This document shows, one piece after another, positions 1-8,269 of a stretch of 64,000 nucleotides of DNA. A program made the position numbers and the translations under genes. The stretch is taken from assembly GCF_902506455.1 (NCBI RefSeq), contig NZ_LR733844.1, positions 660,415 to 724,414 on the forward strand. The letters run 5' to 3'. Every line of letters starts with the position of its first letter. Within the stretch, counting starts at the first letter, position 1. The notes under the pieces are model-generated. The model was not told the DNA's origin. It saw only the letters and a program-made list of their open reading frames with translations, and searched no databases. The DNA is from Sphingomonas sp. 8AM (GTDB lineage Bacteria; Pseudomonadota; Alphaproteobacteria; Sphingomonadales; Sphingomonadaceae).

Positions 1-77
1 GGGGTGGGTTCGGTCCGGGGGTACGGGTCACGGCATCGTGTGGCGCTTGCCATCTACGAGCACGCTACCCACCCCAA

Positions 78-99
78 CCCCTCCCTCGAACGGGAGGGG
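78..99. repeat. GC-rich hairpin downstream of gcvH
   Basis: A perfect 8-bp inverted repeat, CCCCTCCC with GGGAGGGG around a 6-nt loop, lies about 10 bases past the gcvH stop codon. It could help end gcvTH transcription, but read on the minus strand it is followed by TTGGGG and not by a U-run. It is therefore better called an intergenic hairpin repeat than a proven terminator. Nothing else is visible in bases 1-109. Confidence 0.5.
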
Positions 100-109
100 C
101 GATGTTACA

Positions 110-481
110 TCACAGCTTCGCGACGAAGGCGGCGTAGGCGGTTTCGTCCATCAGCGCGTCGAGCTCGGACGCATCCGACAGCGTGATCTTGAAGAACCAG
201 CCCTCGCCCTCGGGATCGCTGTTGACCAGCGCCGGCTCGTCGGTCAGCGCCGGATTGCCTTCCAGCACCGAGCCGGAGACGGGCGAATAGACGTCCGACG
301 CGGCCTTGACGCTCTCGACCACCGCGGCCTCGTCGCCCTTGCCGAGCGAACGGCCTGCGTCAGGCACCTCGACAAATACGATGTCGCCGAGCTGGCTCTG
401 CGCATAGTCGCTGATGCCCACCGTGCCGGTGTCGCCATCGACGTCGATCCACTCGTGATCCTCGGTGAAATAACGGCTCAT
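110..481 (-). CDS. gcvH: Glycine cleavage system H protein
   Basis: A 123-residue protein of normal H-protein length. It carries the lipoyl arm that shuttles the aminomethyl group between the P, T and L proteins of the cytoplasmic glycine cleavage system. The lipoylation motif ESVKAASD is present, with Lys59 as the expected lipoylated residue. The N-terminus ([11 protein letters not shown]) is typical. It begins 3 bases after the gcvT stop, so the two genes are co-transcribed under the glycine riboswitch upstream of gcvT. A gcvP gene would be expected next and would lie beyond the left edge. Confidence 0.97.
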   Translation of the reverse strand: MSRYFTEDHEWIDVDGDTGTVGISDYAQSQLGDIVFVEVPDAGRSLGKGDEAAVVESVKAASDVYSPVSGSVLEGNPALTDEPALVNSDPEGEGWFFKITLSDASELDALMDETAYAAFVAKL

Positions 482-484
482 CTT

Positions 485-1648
485 TTACTTCACTCCTCGG
501 AAGTAGCGGTGGGGAACGAACGGCATCGCGGTGACGGTGGCGCGGTGCGCCTTGCCACGCTGCGACAGGGTAATGACGGTGCCGGGTGCGGCATCGGCAA
601 GCGGGACATAGGCCATCGCGATCGGCGCGCCGACGGTCGGCGCGAAGCCTCCGCTGGTCACGCGGCCGATGACCGCACCTGACGCGTCGAGCACGTCGGC
701 GCCCTCGCGGACCGGCTGACGCCCCTCGACGAGCAGCCCGACACGCTTGATCGCAGGGCCGTTCTCGCGCTCGGCTAGGATACGCGCGGCGCCGGGGAAG
801 TCGGCGGCCTCACGGCGGCGCTTGAACAGCGCGAAACCGAGATCGGCCTGCACCGGAGTGATCGCGGGATCGAGGTCGTGGCCATAGAGCGGCAGGCCGG
901 CCTCCAGCCGCAGCGAGTCGCGCGCGCCCAGGCCGATCGGCTTGATCTCGGGTTGGGCGACCAGCGCGTCGGCGAACGCCTCGGCAGCCTCGGCGGGTAC
1001 CGATATCTCGACGCCATCCTCGCCGGTATAGCCCGAGCGGCTGATCCACAAAGCATGGCCGTTCCACTCGAACGCGCCCGCCTGCATGAAGGTCAGCGCG
1101 TCGACGCCGGGCACGAGCCGCGCGACCGCCTCGACCGCCTTCGGCCCCTGCACCGCGAGCAACGCGTGCTCTTCCATCATGTTGAGCGTGATATCGTCGG
1201 GCAGATGCTCGATCATATGCGCGACGTCGTCGTATTTGGTCGCGCCGTTGACGACCATGTAGATGCGATCCGCGGCTTGCGGTGTCAGCATCAGATCGTC
1301 GAGCACCCCGCCCTCTTCATTGAGCAGCAGCGAATAGCGCGCCTTGTTGAGCGGCGCGTCGCTGATCGCGGCGGGCATCAACGCCTCGAGCGCGGTGGCG
1401 ACATTGTCGCCGGCGATCGAGAGCTGGCCCATATGGCTGACGTCGAACAGCCCGGCGTTCTCGCGCGTCCAGAGGTGCTCGGCCATGATGCCTTCATATT
1501 GGACGGGCATGTGATAGCCGGCGAACTCGACCATGCGGCCACCGTGCGCGCGGTGCCAGGCGTCGAGCGGGAGCGTAAGGATCTCCAGCGGCTCGAAACC
1601 GTCGTCTTCCTGGGTGGTGCCATGGTGGAGAATGGGCGTGTCGCTCAT
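485..1648 (-). CDS. gcvT: Glycine cleavage system T protein (aminomethyltransferase)
   Basis: A 387-residue GcvT that transfers the methylene group from H-protein-bound aminomethyl to tetrahydrofolate, releasing ammonia. Family hallmarks are visible: the N-terminal fold (FAGYHMPVQYEG), GLFDVSHMGQ, and SRSGYTGEDGVEIS for folate binding. The reading frame stays open back to 1975, but that stretch encodes a riboswitch, so the ATG at 1648 (MSDTPILHHG) is the sensible start. A modest GGAA ribosome site lies upstream. It is followed directly by gcvH. Confidence 0.96.
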   Translation of the reverse strand: MSDTPILHHGTTQEDDGFEPLEILTLPLDAWHRAHGGRMVEFAGYHMPVQYEGIMAEHLWTRENAGLFDVSHMGQLSIAGDNVATALEALMPAAISDAPLNKARYSLLLNEEGGVLDDLMLTPQAADRIYMVVNGATKYDDVAHMIEHLPDDITLNMMEEHALLAVQGPKAVEAVARLVPGVDALTFMQAGAFEWNGHALWISRSGYTGEDGVEISVPAEAAEAFADALVAQPEIKPIGLGARDSLRLEAGLPLYGHDLDPAITPVQADLGFALFKRRREAADFPGAARILAERENGPAIKRVGLLVEGRQPVREGADVLDASGAVIGRVTSGGFAPTVGAPIAMAYVPLADAAPGTVITLSQRGKAHRATVTAMPFVPHRYFRGVK

Positions 1649-1708
1649 CACAGGTCTTCCGTCGCAAGAGGCCGGACGCACACGGAGCCGAAACCCGCTG
1701 GCGATCCG

Positions 1709-1911
1709 AATGTCCCCCTCTGTCACGGAACCTGAGAGCTTTCCCCGGGCGCGCCGGGTTACCCCTTCGGTGGGCGCGCGGGCAAAAGCCCGCATGCCGC
1801 TTTCCAGAGTGTCGATCGGCCGGCGCGGTCCCTGCTGCCTGAGAGATTCCGGGGTGGTTGCTCCTTCGGCGGCGGCTGATGACCTGAAAGGCCGGCCGCG
1901 CTCTCCCGCGC
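1709..1911 (-). promoter_or_regulatory. Tandem glycine riboswitch
   Basis: Read on the minus strand, two glycine-aptamer signatures occur in series. The first has GGGAGAG, then CGCCGAAGGAGCAA, then AATCTCTCAGGCA. The second has CCACCGAAGGGGTAA, then AAAGCTCTCAGGTTCC, ending near ACAGAGGGGGAC. These are the conserved paired elements of the two-aptamer glycine riboswitch, which classically turns on gcv genes when glycine is abundant. The last helix ends about 60 bases before the gcvT ATG, which leaves room for an expression platform. I cannot tell whether control is transcriptional or translational, as there is no obvious U-run. Confidence 0.93.
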
Positions 1912-1945
1912 CTGCCCATGCCCCTTGCGCGGCATCGACTGTACT

Positions 1946-1975
1946 GCCGTCTACGCGCGCCGGAGCCGGAGTCAA
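1946..1975 (-). promoter_or_regulatory. Possible promoter for the riboswitch-gcvTH transcript
   Basis: On the minus strand a TTGACT hexamer (1970-1975) lies about 60 bases before the first riboswitch helix. About 16-17 bases further on is a weak -10-like TAGACG. The -35 match is good and the -10 is poor, so this is a guess from spacing. The site lies between the divergent starts of gcvT and the small gene at 2035. Confidence 0.3.
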
Positions 1976-2034
1976 TCGTTCAGTGGAGCCGTTGCACGCG
2001 CGGCACGTTTACGGTCGAGGAGAAGGAGAACGCC

Positions 2035-2298
2035 ATGGACACTGCCACCTCCCCGGTCGTCGAGCGGATCGCGCGCGTGCTGGCCGCGCAGCACCTCAGC
2101 GCCAACGGTCACGGCACCGTCGAGTCGCCCAGCGCGCTGGTCGATGCGCAATGGAAGGATCACCGCGACGACGCGATCGCGGTGCTGCACACGATGCGCG
2201 CACCCAGCCCGGCGATGGCCGCGGCCGGCGACGTCGCGGTATGGGAGCGCATGGTGCTGGCGGCGATCGCAGAGGCGAAGCCGGGCATCATCATGTAG
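2035..2298 (+). CDS. Small hypothetical protein (87 aa)
   Basis: An 87-residue soluble protein with no signal peptide or membrane segment. The ATG at 2035 is chosen because AGAAGGAGAA ends 4 bases before it; the frame is open further upstream without such a site. The sequence is helical-looking, with a WKDHRDDAIAVLHTMR stretch and a hydrophobic end. I do not recognise the family. It is divergent from the riboswitch-gcvTH unit, and its last 8 bases overlap the 3' end of the convergent MFS gene. Confidence 0.7.
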   Translation: MDTATSPVVERIARVLAAQHLSANGHGTVESPSALVDAQWKDHRDDAIAVLHTMRAPSPAMAAAGDVAVWERMVLAAIAEAKPGIIM

Positions 2299-3484
2299 TG
2301 GCTGGTGCGCTGCGGCGCTGCAGAAGCCACGAGGCAGCGAGCACCACCAGCCCGGCGACGCCCAGCGCCGCACCGACCGGACCGGTCGAGGTCCAGCCCC
2401 AGCCGGCCGCGATTGCCATCCCGCCTAGCCAGGGCCCCAGCGCGTTCGCGGTGTTGAACGCCGAATGATTGAGCGCCGCAGCCAATGCCTGCGCGTCGCC
2501 CGCCACGTCCATCAGCCGGGTCTGGAGCACGGTCCCCAGCGATCCGCCGATCCCGATCGCGACCATTGCCACCAGCACGGTCGCGAAATGTTGCGCCGCA
2601 AGCGGCCAGAGCAGCAGCGCGACGATGCTCCACACCAGCACGGCAGCCGCGGTTGGCAGCAGTGCGCGGTCGGCGAACTTCGGGACGATCAGATTGCCCG
2701 CGGTCATGCCGACGCCGAACGCGGCAAGCGCGAACGGCACCATGCGCGGGCCGACCTGCGTCACATCGGCCATCGTGTCGGCCAGATAGGTGTAGACCGC
2801 GAACAGTCCGCCGAAGCCGATCGCGCCGATGCCAAGCGTCAGCCACACCTGCGGCCGCTTGAGCGCGCGCAGTTCCGCCAAGGGGCTCGCCGCCGGATCG
2901 CCGCGGTCGCGCGGCGCAAAAACCGCGACCAGCGCGACGGTGATCGCGGCCAGCCCCGCGACGACGATGAAGCACGAACGCCAACCGAGCAGCTGCCCCA
3001 TGAAATTGGCGAGCGGCACGCCGACGATCGTCGCGACCGTCAACCCGAGCATGACACGCGCTACCGCCTGCGTCCGCTTGCCGGGATCGACCAGCGACGC
3101 GGCGACGAGCATCGCGATCCCGAAATAGGCGCCGTGCGGCAGCCCGGCCATAAAGCGGAACAGCATCATCCAGCCATAGGTCGGTGCGAGCGCCGACAAG
3201 GCGTTGCCGAGCGCGAACAGGGTCATCAGCGCGATCAGCAGGTGCCGCCGCGCCAGCCGCGCGCCGAGCACCGCGAGCAACGGCGCGCCGACCACCACGC
3301 CCAACGCGTAAGCGCTGATGACGTGCCCGGCAGTGGGCGCATCGACGCCGAGATCGCGCGCCATGTCGGGCAGCAGACTCATTGTCGCGAATTCGGTGGT
3401 GCCGATCGCGAACCCGCCGACGGCGAGCGACAAATGGATAACGCCGACGGGTGCATTGCGCACGTCGGCGATGGCGGCGGCCAT
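2291..3484 (-). CDS. MFS transporter, DHA1-type (YdhP/AraJ-like)
   Basis: A 397-residue inner-membrane protein with about twelve hydrophobic segments. The first helix region contains the GTTEFATMSLLPDMARDL stretch typical of the DHA1 family of proton-coupled drug or sugar-efflux carriers (YdhP, AraJ, SotB relatives). A helix 2-3 loop with GARLARRHLL matches MFS motif A in a relaxed form. The substrate cannot be told from sequence. It stands alone: upstream is a repeat-containing gap, and downstream it meets a small gene tail to tail. Confidence 0.88.
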   Translation of the reverse strand: MAAAIADVRNAPVGVIHLSLAVGGFAIGTTEFATMSLLPDMARDLGVDAPTAGHVISAYALGVVVGAPLLAVLGARLARRHLLIALMTLFALGNALSALAPTYGWMMLFRFMAGLPHGAYFGIAMLVAASLVDPGKRTQAVARVMLGLTVATIVGVPLANFMGQLLGWRSCFIVVAGLAAITVALVAVFAPRDRGDPAASPLAELRALKRPQVWLTLGIGAIGFGGLFAVYTYLADTMADVTQVGPRMVPFALAAFGVGMTAGNLIVPKFADRALLPTAAAVLVWSIVALLLWPLAAQHFATVLVAMVAIGIGGSLGTVLQTRLMDVAGDAQALAAALNHSAFNTANALGPWLGGMAIAAGWGWTSTGPVGAALGVAGLVVLAASWLLQRRSAPATT

Positions 3485-3552
3485 ACGAATTCCCCGATTT
3501 CGGCTGTTCTGGTGAACCGCCTAGCTGGCGATGCTGCGGTGCAGCGTCAAGA

Positions 3553-3697
3553 GGCCCGGTCCTCCTGCGGAGGCAGGAGCCTACGGCTGTCGGTGGAGGC
3601 TTGGAAGGTCTGACACAAGGCGCGAGGTGCGTGGGTCAGCCCGTTCGCAACATTCGACAGACGTGGGCCCCTGCCTGCACAGGGGTGACAGCGTGGG
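3553..3697. repeat. Pair of intergenic hairpin repeats (CCCCTGCC family)
   Basis: Two related short hairpins in opposite orientation fill most of the gap between the MFS and sugar dehydrogenase genes. The first centres on CTCCTGCGGAGGCAGGAG (3562-3579). The second centres on CCCCTG-CCTGCA-CAGGGG (3668-3685) and is preceded by GACAGACGTGGG. The same GACAGACRTGGGCCCCTGCC motif recurs as an inverted pair near 61838-61940, so this is a dispersed family. Nothing else is recognisable in the 247-base gap. Confidence 0.7.
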
Positions 3698-3731
3698 CTG
3701 GATGCTCACATGCCCATCTGTCGTCCCTGAC

Positions 3732-4925
3732 CTACGAAGCCGGCGTCAACCGCAACAACCGCCCCTGCGAATCGCCGCCATCCTCCAGCACGTAGATCGC
3801 GCCGTCCGGGCCCTGCTCGACCTCGCGGATTCGCGCGCCCACCGACCATTGGTCGCCCTTGCTCGCGTTCGTCCCGTTCAGGTCGACCCGCACCAGCGAC
3901 TGTGACGACAGCCCGCCGATGAAGGCATCGCCCTTGTATTGCGGGAACAGATCGCCCGAATAGATCATCAGCCCGCCCGGCGAGATCACCGGGTTCCACC
4001 ACGCCTTCGGCGCTTCATAGCCGTCGCCGGGCGCGTGATCGGGGATGTCGCTGCCGTCGTAATTCGAGCCGTTCGAGACGTTCGGCCAGCCGTAGTTGCG
4101 GCCCGGCAGCACCAGATTCAGCTCATCCCCGCCCTTCGGTCCCATCTCCTGCTGCCAGAGATTGCCCTGCGCATCGAAGGCGATCCCGAGCAGGTTGCGG
4201 TGGCCATAACTCCACACTTCGGGAAGAAAGCCCTGCGCCGCGAGCGGGTTGTTCGCCGCCGGCTTGCCATCCGGGGTGAGCCGCAGCACCTTGCCGAGCG
4301 AACCAGTCTTGTCCTGCGCGGGCGTGAACTTCTGCCGCTCGCCGTTGGTGAAGAACAGATACTGGCCATCGGGTGAGAAAGCGATCCGTCCCGAATAATG
4401 GCCATCGCCGGTCACGAGCGGGGTGGCGCGGTACAGGGTCTCGATCGACGCGAGCCGCTCGGGCCCCGCATCGCCCGACAACACGCCGCGCGCGAGCACC
4501 ACGCCCTTGCCGCCCTGCCCGGCCGCCGAATAGCTGAAATAAACGCGCTTGCTGGTCGCGAAATCAGGGGCGAGCACCACGTCCATCAACCCGCCCTGCC
4601 CGGCGGAACCGACGTCGATCGTCGCGATCGTGCGCCGCGTCGCGCCATCGGCGGCGACGAGCAGCAGGTCGCCCTTCTTTTCGGTAACGAGCATTCGCCG
4701 GTCCGGAAGGAACGTCATCGCCCAGGGCGCATCGAAATCGGCGATCACCGCGCGGGCGAACGGCGTGCCGGCGACCGGCGTGCCGCTGGGCGAAGGCGAC
4801 GGGCTGGGGGTCGGTGCGGGAGCGGCGGGGGCGTCCGCGATCGGCTGCACCGCGGCCGAATCCTCACCATTGCAGGCTGCCGCGGCGCTCAGCGCGACCG
4901 CAGCGAACGCGAGACGATACAGCAA
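3732..4925 (-). CDS. PQQ-type soluble aldose/sorbosone dehydrogenase, lipoprotein
   Basis: A 397-residue member of the glucose/sorbosone dehydrogenase family (YliI/Asd-like six-bladed beta-propeller), which oxidises aldose sugars in the periplasm with PQQ. Visible family segments are APWAMTFLPDRRMLVTEK, GGLMDVVLAPDF, WSYGHRNLLGIAFD, QQEMGPKGGDELN and GRNYGWP. The start is TTG at 4925, supported by AAGGAGAG spaced correctly before it. Residues 1-18 form a signal peptide ending in a lipobox-like SAAAAC, so it is probably anchored by Cys18. A Pro/Ser-rich linker (about residues 33-50) precedes the propeller. No PQQ biosynthesis genes are in the window. Confidence 0.9.
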   Translation of the reverse strand: MLYRLAFAAVALSAAAACNGEDSAAVQPIADAPAAPAPTPSPSPSPSGTPVAGTPFARAVIADFDAPWAMTFLPDRRMLVTEKKGDLLLVAADGATRRTIATIDVGSAGQGGLMDVVLAPDFATSKRVYFSYSAAGQGGKGVVLARGVLSGDAGPERLASIETLYRATPLVTGDGHYSGRIAFSPDGQYLFFTNGERQKFTPAQDKTGSLGKVLRLTPDGKPAANNPLAAQGFLPEVWSYGHRNLLGIAFDAQGNLWQQEMGPKGGDELNLVLPGRNYGWPNVSNGSNYDGSDIPDHAPGDGYEAPKAWWNPVISPGGLMIYSGDLFPQYKGDAFIGGLSSQSLVRVDLNGTNASKGDQWSVGARIREVEQGPDGAIYVLEDGGDSQGRLLRLTPAS

Positions 4926-5114
4926 CCCTTCTCTCCTTGTTCATGCGAATTTCATTCAACAAATCCGCGTGATCGGCATTGTTCCACCCCCGCGGGCTAG
5001 GCGCTTGCGACACTGGTGAAGTGGCGCTATATGGACCGTGCTTTCTCTTACATCGTCAGGTGATAAGGGGCTGCGGGGCTTGCTCCGCGGCGGCAAGAAA
5101 CGCATGTGCGGTAG

Positions 5115-5693
5115 GTGCTTTTGAACGACATCACTCCCCTCGTCCGGTTGATCGAGCCAGAGGCCGATGCGCTCGGTTTCGCGCTGGTGCGCGTTCGGTT
5201 GTTCGGCAAGGACGACGAGCGCACGCTACAGATCATGGCCGAGCGGCCGGACACGCGGCAGCTCAACATCGACGATTGCGCCGAATTGTCGCGCCGCATC
5301 TCGGACAAGCTGGACGCACTGGAAGAGGCCGGCAAGGACCCGATCGAGGGCGCGTACCGGCTGGAAGTGTCGTCGCCGGGCATCGACCGCCCGTTGACCC
5401 GCAAGCAGGACTTCGCTGACTGGGCGGGGCATGAAGCGCGAATCGTGCTGACCGAGGCGGTCGACGGGCAGAAGCAGTTCAAGGGCGACCTCGAGGGCAT
5501 CGACGCCGACGGAATGATCGCGATCCGCCACCCGCGCACCGGCGTGGTCGAGCAGGTGCCGTTCGCGTTGATCGCCGATGCCAAGCTGGTGCTGACCGAT
5601 CGCCTGATCGAGGCCACCGTCCCGCTCTCGATGGAGGGCGCGGAAGAAGAGATTCAGATAACGTCCACGGACGAAGAAGAGGAAACCCACTGA
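5115..5693 (+). CDS. rimP: Ribosome maturation factor RimP
   Basis: A 192-residue RimP, needed for late maturation of the 30S subunit. The YlxS-like segments LIEPEADALGFALVRVRLFG, IDDCAELSRRIS and EVSSPGIDRPL are clear. The start is uncertain: GTG at 5115 gives the longest frame, while TTG at 5121 is preceded by a GTAGG that could act as a weak ribosome site. The stop overlaps the nusA start by one base (TGATG), showing translational coupling. It heads the nusA-infB-rbfA-truB-rpsO-pnp block. The 189-base gap before it holds its promoter and that of the divergent dehydrogenase, but no clear hexamers stand out. Confidence 0.95.
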   Translation: MLLNDITPLVRLIEPEADALGFALVRVRLFGKDDERTLQIMAERPDTRQLNIDDCAELSRRISDKLDALEEAGKDPIEGAYRLEVSSPGIDRPLTRKQDFADWAGHEARIVLTEAVDGQKQFKGDLEGIDADGMIAIRHPRTGVVEQVPFALIADAKLVLTDRLIEATVPLSMEGAEEEIQITSTDEEEETH

Positions 5694-7324
5694 TGGCCAC
5701 CGGCGTCACCGCCAACCGTGCGGAGCTGATCGCGATCGCCAATTCGGTCGCTTCGGAGAAGATGATCGACAAGGCGATCGTCATCGAGGCGATGGAGGAT
5801 GCGATCCAGCGCGCCGCCCGCACGCGCTACGGCCAGGAAATGGACATCCGCGCGAAGCTGGACGCCAATAACGGCGACCTGCGGCTGTGGCGCGTCGTCG
5901 AGGTGGTCGAGCTGGTCGACGACATCTACAAGCAGGTCGACGTCGACGGCGCGCAGAAGCTGCAGCCGGGCGCGAGCGTCGGCGACTATCTGGTCGACCC
6001 GCTGCCGCCGATCGAGTTCGGGCGCATCCAGGCGCAGGCCGCCAAGCAGACGATCTTTCAGAAGGTCCGCGATGCCGAGCGCGAACGCCAGTATGAAGAG
6101 TTCAAGGAACGCGCCGGCGAGATCATCACCGGCGTCGTCAAGCGCGTCGAATTCGGCCATATCGTCGTCGATCTCGGCCGCGCCGAGGGCGTCATTCGTC
6201 GTGACGCGCAGATCCCGCGCGAAGTGGTGCGCGTAAACGACCGTATCCGCTCGCTGATCCTGAAGGTGGTGCGCGAGAACCGCGGCCCGCAGATCTTCCT
6301 GAGCCGCGCGCACCCCGACTTCATGAAGAAGCTGTTCGCGCAGGAAGTGCCGGAAATCTACGACGGCATCATCGAGATCAAGGCCGCTGCGCGTGATCCG
6401 GGCAGCCGCGCCAAGATCGGCGTCATCTCGCATGACTCGAGCATCGATCCGGTCGGCGCGTGCGTCGGCATGAAGGGCAGCCGCGTGCAGGCGGTCGTGC
6501 AGGAGATGCAGGGCGAGAAGATCGACATCATTCCCTGGTCGCCCGACACCGCGACCTTCGTCGTCAACGCGTTGCAGCCGGCGAACGTCGCGCGCGTGGT
6601 GATCGACGAGGAAGAGGATCGCATCGAGGTGGTCGTCCCCGACGATCAGCTGAGCCTCGCGATCGGCCGTCGCGGGCAGAACGTGCGTCTCGCCAGCCAG
6701 TTGACCGCCAAGGCGATCGACATCCTGACCGAGACCGACGCCAGCGAGAAGCGTCAGCAGGAGTTCGTCAAGAATTCCGAGACCTTCCAGAACGAGCTGG
6801 ACGTCGACGAGACGCTGGCGCAGCTGCTGGTCGCCGAAGGCTTCGGCGCGCTGGAAGAGGTCGCCTATGTCGAACTCGACGAGCTGGCCGGGATCGAGGG
6901 CTTCGACGAGGATCTCGCGCAGGAGCTGCAGAGCCGCGCGCAGGAAGCGCTCGACCGCCGCGAACAGGCCAACCGCGAAGAGCGGCAGGCGCTGGGCGTC
7001 GAGGATGCGCTGGCCGAGCTGCCGTATTTGACCGAGGCGATGCTGGTCACGCTCGGCAAGGCCGGGATCAAGACGCTCGACGATCTCGCCGACCTGGCGA
7101 CCGACGAGCTGGTCGAGAAGAAGCGCGCCGAGCCGCGTCGCCGCAACGACGATGCGCCGCGTCGCACCGATCGCCCCGAGAACAAGGGCGGCGTGCTGGG
7201 CGAGTATGGGCTGAGCGACGAGCAGGGCAATGAGATCATCATGGCCGCGCGCGCGCACTGGTTCGACGACGAGCCGGCTGCCGAGCAGCCGGCCGAGCAG
7301 GCTTCGGAGGATCAGGACGCCTGA
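5693..7324 (+). CDS. nusA: Transcription termination/antitermination protein NusA
   Basis: A 543-residue NusA that binds RNA polymerase and nascent RNA and modulates pausing and termination. Domain order: N-terminal polymerase-binding domain (about 1-125), S1 domain (about 135-200, ITGVVKRVEFGHIVVDLG), and two KH domains (about 225-370, including GACVGMKGSRVQAVVQEM and AIGRRGQNVRLASQL). Helix-hairpin repeats follow (ELAGIEGFDEDLAQELQSRA and later). The tail is acidic. Its start overlaps the rimP stop, and its stop overlaps the tautomerase start. Confidence 0.98.
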   Translation: MATGVTANRAELIAIANSVASEKMIDKAIVIEAMEDAIQRAARTRYGQEMDIRAKLDANNGDLRLWRVVEVVELVDDIYKQVDVDGAQKLQPGASVGDYLVDPLPPIEFGRIQAQAAKQTIFQKVRDAERERQYEEFKERAGEIITGVVKRVEFGHIVVDLGRAEGVIRRDAQIPREVVRVNDRIRSLILKVVRENRGPQIFLSRAHPDFMKKLFAQEVPEIYDGIIEIKAAARDPGSRAKIGVISHDSSIDPVGACVGMKGSRVQAVVQEMQGEKIDIIPWSPDTATFVVNALQPANVARVVIDEEEDRIEVVVPDDQLSLAIGRRGQNVRLASQLTAKAIDILTETDASEKRQQEFVKNSETFQNELDVDETLAQLLVAEGFGALEEVAYVELDELAGIEGFDEDLAQELQSRAQEALDRREQANREERQALGVEDALAELPYLTEAMLVTLGKAGIKTLDDLADLATDELVEKKRAEPRRRNDDAPRRTDRPENKGGVLGEYGLSDEQGNEIIMAARAHWFDDEPAAEQPAEQASEDQDA

Positions 7325-7554
7325 TGCCGTTCGTATCGATCCGACTGGCCGGCGCGGCGACGCGTGAGCAGAAAGCGGCGATCGTGGCCGACGTCACGAC
7401 GTCGCTGATCACGCGGCTGGGCAAGAACCCGGCCGCGGTGCAGATCGTGATCGAGGAAGTGTCGACCGAGAATTACGGTGCGGGCGGCCAGTTGCTGGCC
7501 GATCGCGATGCGCCTGCTGCCAAGGGAGACGCACATGCGGACCCCCGACAATGA
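7324..7554 (+). CDS. 4-oxalocrotonate tautomerase family protein
   Basis: A 76-residue protein beginning MPFVSIRLAG. The residue after Met is the catalytic amino-terminal proline of the tautomerase superfamily, and the core (ATREQKAAIVADVTTSL, VQIVIEEVSTENYGAGG) fits the short 4-OT fold that assembles into hexamers. The substrate is unknown; relatives include 4-oxalocrotonate, haloacrylate and unspecific enol tautomerases. Its ATG shares a base with the nusA stop, and its last 20 bases overlap the ylxR start, so it is translated as part of the nusA-infB operon. Such a metabolic enzyme is an odd member of this operon. Confidence 0.85.
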   Translation: MPFVSIRLAGAATREQKAAIVADVTTSLITRLGKNPAAVQIVIEEVSTENYGAGGQLLADRDAPAAKGDAHADPRQ

Positions 7555-8269
7555 GACGCTAGACGGCACCCCCGAACGGTCCTGCATCCTCACCCGCGAG
7601 CGCGCGTCGCCAGCGGCGCTGATCCGGCTGGCACTCGCCCCTGACGGGCGAGTACTGCCGGACGTGCGCGCCAAGGCGCCCGGCCGCGGGGCGTGGATCG
7701 GGGTCGACCGCGCCGAACTCGAACAGGCGATCGCCAAGGGCAAGCTGCGCGGTGCGCTCGCGCGCGCGTTCAAGACTGGCGAGGTCACGATCCCCGACGA
7801 TCTGCCCGCGCTGATCGCCGCCGCGCTGGAGCGCAATGCGCTCGACCGGCTGGGGCTGGAATCGCGCGCCGGCACGGTGCTGACGGGAGCGGAACGGATC
7901 GAAACGGCGGCACGTTCGGGCAAGCTGCGTGCGCTCTATCATGCCGCCGACGCGGCCGAGGACGGCTGCCGCAAACTGGCGCAGGCATGGCGCGTCGGGT
8001 CCGATCGCGAAGGTTCCGACGTCAGGGGCTTGGCACTGCCGGTGGCGCGCCCCATATTGTCGTTGGCGCTGGGCCGCGAAAATGTGGTACACATCGGCGT
8101 CATCGACCGCGCTGCGGCCAAACGACTCAGCGAAGCGCTCGATCGTTGGCTGCACTTTATCGGCCCTGATCTGAATACAGCACCTTGCGCTACGGCCGCG
8201 CAAGGCGCATCGGCGCCCGGCATTGCCGAGGCGACCACTACCGGCCGTGAGACTGCACGAGGAATTTGA
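7535..8269 (+). CDS. YlxR (DUF448) / L7Ae-like fusion RNA-binding protein
   Basis: A 244-residue protein. The N-terminal ~90 residues match the YlxR nucleic-acid-binding family (SCILTRE near the start, PGRGAWIG loop). The C-terminal ~100 residues resemble a ribosomal L7Ae/YlxQ-like domain. Alphaproteobacteria commonly carry this fusion between nusA and infB. The ATG at 7535 is preferred because AAGGGAG precedes it by 6 bases; upstream in-frame starts lie inside the tautomerase gene. The last stretch (about 215-244) is Ala/Thr-rich and probably disordered. Confidence 0.88.
   Translation: MRTPDNETLDGTPERSCILTRERASPAALIRLALAPDGRVLPDVRAKAPGRGAWIGVDRAELEQAIAKGKLRGALARAFKTGEVTIPDDLPALIAAALERNALDRLGLESRAGTVLTGAERIETAARSGKLRALYHAADAAEDGCRKLAQAWRVGSDREGSDVRGLALPVARPILSLALGRENVVHIGVIDRAAAKRLSEALDRWLHFIGPDLNTAPCATAAQGASAPGIAEATTTGRETARGI

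Noticed and set aside
78..99. Terminator after gcvH
   Set aside because: A good stem but no U-run on the minus strand, and gcvP may follow; kept only as a hairpin repeat.
1649..1975. N-terminal 109-residue extension of GcvT
   Set aside because: It translates the riboswitch and has no similarity to the family; the ATG at 1648 fits the known N-terminus.
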